Of a stretch of DNA of 23,669 bases, positions 22,302 to 23,669 are shown piece by piece. The stretch's first letter is position 1. Each line of letters begins with the position of its first letter. Where the stretch lies: positions 1-23,669 of the forward strand of contig CALEIM010000028.1 of the NCBI GenBank assembly GCA_937876395.1, written 5' to 3'. Both the position numbers and the translations under genes were made by a program. The notes below the pieces were generated by a model. That model worked only from the letters and a program-made list of their open reading frames with translations, ran no database searches and was not told the origin of the DNA. The stretch is from an uncultured Wenzhouxiangella sp. Lineage in GTDB: Bacteria > Pseudomonadota > Gammaproteobacteria > Xanthomonadales > Wenzhouxiangellaceae.

Positions 22302-23669
22302 TTAGCCGTCGACATCGATTACCACCGCCCCGCCGGATGTCCAGCGCGGATCGTCGGCTGCCTCCAGCTCACCGCTTTGGCGGTTCCACATCACGCCGTG
22401 CATATTGCCCCAGGTCCGGCTGCGCACGCTCACCTCGTGGCCGCGCTCTTCGAGTTCGGCAATTTCGTCATCGCTGAGCGCGTCGGGCTCGACCGAAATT
22501 TCGTCAGGCTGGTACTGGTGATGGAATCTGGGCAGGGAAACCCAGCTTTCCGGGCCATTGCCGTCAACAAAGTCAATGATTCCCAGCATCACCATGGTGA
22601 TGATGCGCGAGCCGCCCGGGGTTCCGAGGACTGCGGTGCGCTCCGGGCCGATGACAATCGTCGGGGTCATCGAAGACAGCATGCGCTTGCCCGGCGCGAT
22701 GGAATTGGCGGCAAAGCCGATCAGGCCATAGGCATTGGGCTCGCCCGGCTTGGCCGAAAAATCATCCATTTCGTTGTTGACGAGCACCCCGGTGCCTGGC
22801 GGCACATAGGCGGCGCCAAACGGCAGATTGACAGTCAGGGTGGCCGAAACCATATTGCCCTGGGCATCAATCAGCGAAAAATGGGTGGTGTCGCTGCTTT
22901 CCGGAGCAAGGCGGTCGGGATCGGCGGCCAGCGTCGCCGAGGGCGTGGCCCGGTCCATGCGCAGGCTGGTACGCAGGCCGGCGGCGTAGTGTTCGCTGAT
23001 GAGCATATCGACCGGAATATCGACAAAGTCCGGATCACCCAGATACAGCGCGCGGTCGCGGTAGGCGCGGCGCATGGCCTCTACGAGCAGATGCACCCGA
23101 TCAACCCGACCCATGCCGGCCAGATCAAACGGCTCGATGATCTCCAGCATCTGGGCGATGGCAATGCCGCCCGACGACGGCGGCGCGGCGGTAATCAGCC
23201 GGTGGCCGCGGTAATCGGTCTGGATAGGCTCGCGCTCGACAACCTGATAATTTTCCAGATCATCGAGCGTCCACAGACCGCCGGCGGCCTGCACGCCGTC
23301 GACCAGCTTTTCGGCCACCTCGCCGCGATAGAATCCGTCGCGGCCCTGTTCGGCCAGCCGGCCCAGCGTGCGCGCCAGATCGGGCTGGCGGATCATGTCA
23401 CCGATTTCAGGCAGGCTGCCGCCCGGCATGAAAATGGCGGCCGTTTCCGGCCATCGCTGCATGACCTCATCGCGAAAACCGAGCAGGGTCCGGTACTTTT
23501 CGTCCACCGGAAATCCGCTCTCCGCCAGGCGAATGGCCGGAGCCAGCAGCTCCTTCAATTCCAGACTGCCGTAGCGCTCGGCAATATGCACCCAGGCTGC
23601 GGCCGCGCCGGGAATGCCACCGGCCAGCGCGCCATTGGTGGCCAGGTCGCGGTTGACCTCGCCCTCTTC
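22302..23669 (-). CDS. ggt: Gamma-glutamyltransferase (5' end outside window)
   Basis: A periplasmic N-terminal-nucleophile hydrolase that removes or transfers the gamma-glutamyl group of glutathione and related compounds. It is made as a proenzyme that cleaves itself into two subunits. Visible landmarks are GGIPGAAAAWVHIAERYG (reading through the right edge, so the GTG at 23591 is not the start), LLAPAIRLAESGFPV, APPSSGG, the autoprocessing site DTTHFSL with nucleophile Thr codon at 22889-22887, NNEMDDF, SSMTPTIV and GTPGGSRII. Everything downstream of that Thr (22302-22889) is the small subunit, about 195 residues. The signal peptide and the first part of the large subunit lie beyond the window. 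The stop is 98 bases from the DUF1800 start and no clear terminator intervenes. Confidence 0.95.
   Translation of the reverse strand, partial: EEGEVNRDLATNGALAGGIPGAAAAWVHIAERYGSLELKELLAPAIRLAESGFPVDEKYRTLLGFRDEVMQRWPETAAIFMPGGSLPEIGDMIRQPDLARTLGRLAEQGRDGFYRGEVAEKLVDGVQAAGGLWTLDDLENYQVVEREPIQTDYRGHRLITAAPPSSGGIAIAQMLEIIEPFDLAGMGRVDRVHLLVEAMRRAYRDRALYLGDPDFVDIPVDMLISEHYAAGLRTSLRMDRATPSATLAADPDRLAPESSDTTHFSLIDAQGNMVSATLTVNLPFGAAYVPPGTGVLVNNEMDDFSAKPGEPNAYGLIGFAANSIAPGKRMLSSMTPTIVIGPERTAVLGTPGGSRIITMVMLGIIDFVDGNGPESWVSLPRFHHQYQPDEISVEPDALSDDEIAELEERGHEVSVRSRTWGNMHGVMWNRQSGELEAADDPRWTSGGAVVIDVDG

Overview
The window is a high-GC, densely packed gammaproteobacterial chromosome segment with 23 protein genes (two cut by the window edges) and no tRNA, rRNA, CRISPR array or transposase. 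The set hemC-hemD-hemX-hemY next to an AlgR-type regulator, lptM-dapF-DUF484-xerC, hslVU and mlaFEDCBA points to Gammaproteobacteria. A Xanthomonadales/Chromatiales-like lineage (for example Wenzhouxiangellaceae) is my best guess, made from gene content alone. No stretch over 300 bases lacks a gene; the longest gap is 5041-5310, between hemC and hemD.

Layout. (1) Positions 1-1720, + strand: the C-terminal part of egtB, then egtD, for ergothioneine synthesis. (2) 1780-7603, - strand: carboxylesterase, AlgR-like LytTR response regulator, hemC, hemD, hemX, hemY. Esterase/algR, algR/hemC and hemX/hemY are joined by 4-base start/stop overlaps. The series is broken between hemC and hemD by a 270-base gap with a terminator-like hairpin and several dyads. 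(3) 7602-15975, + strand: lptM, dapF, DUF484 gene, xerC, then hslVU behind a heat-shock-like promoter, then the complete retrograde phospholipid transport set mlaF-E-D-C-B-A. (4) 16005-16910, - strand: NmrA-like NAD(P)-binding protein. (5) 16989-19193, + strand: a lipoprotein M3 metallopeptidase with an intact zinc site but an abnormal substrate-binding loop. (6) 19160-23669, - strand: Tat-exported DUF1501 protein, DUF1800 protein, and a gamma-glutamyltransferase that runs off the right edge. A consensus CRP/Clp-type box lies ahead of the DUF1800/DUF1501 pair.

How the genes work together. HemC and HemD make uroporphyrinogen III; HemX and HemY are membrane proteins that usually accompany them. 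LptM, DapF, XerC, HslVU and Mla cover LPS-translocon maturation, diaminopimelate supply, dimer resolution, heat-shock proteolysis and outer-membrane lipid asymmetry. I see no obvious new defence or mobile system. The best candidates for something undescribed are the structured hemC-hemD gap (a possible cis-acting or trans-acting RNA), the M3 peptidase that has lost the family's Gly/Tyr loop, and the promoter region upstream of the DUF1800/DUF1501 pair.
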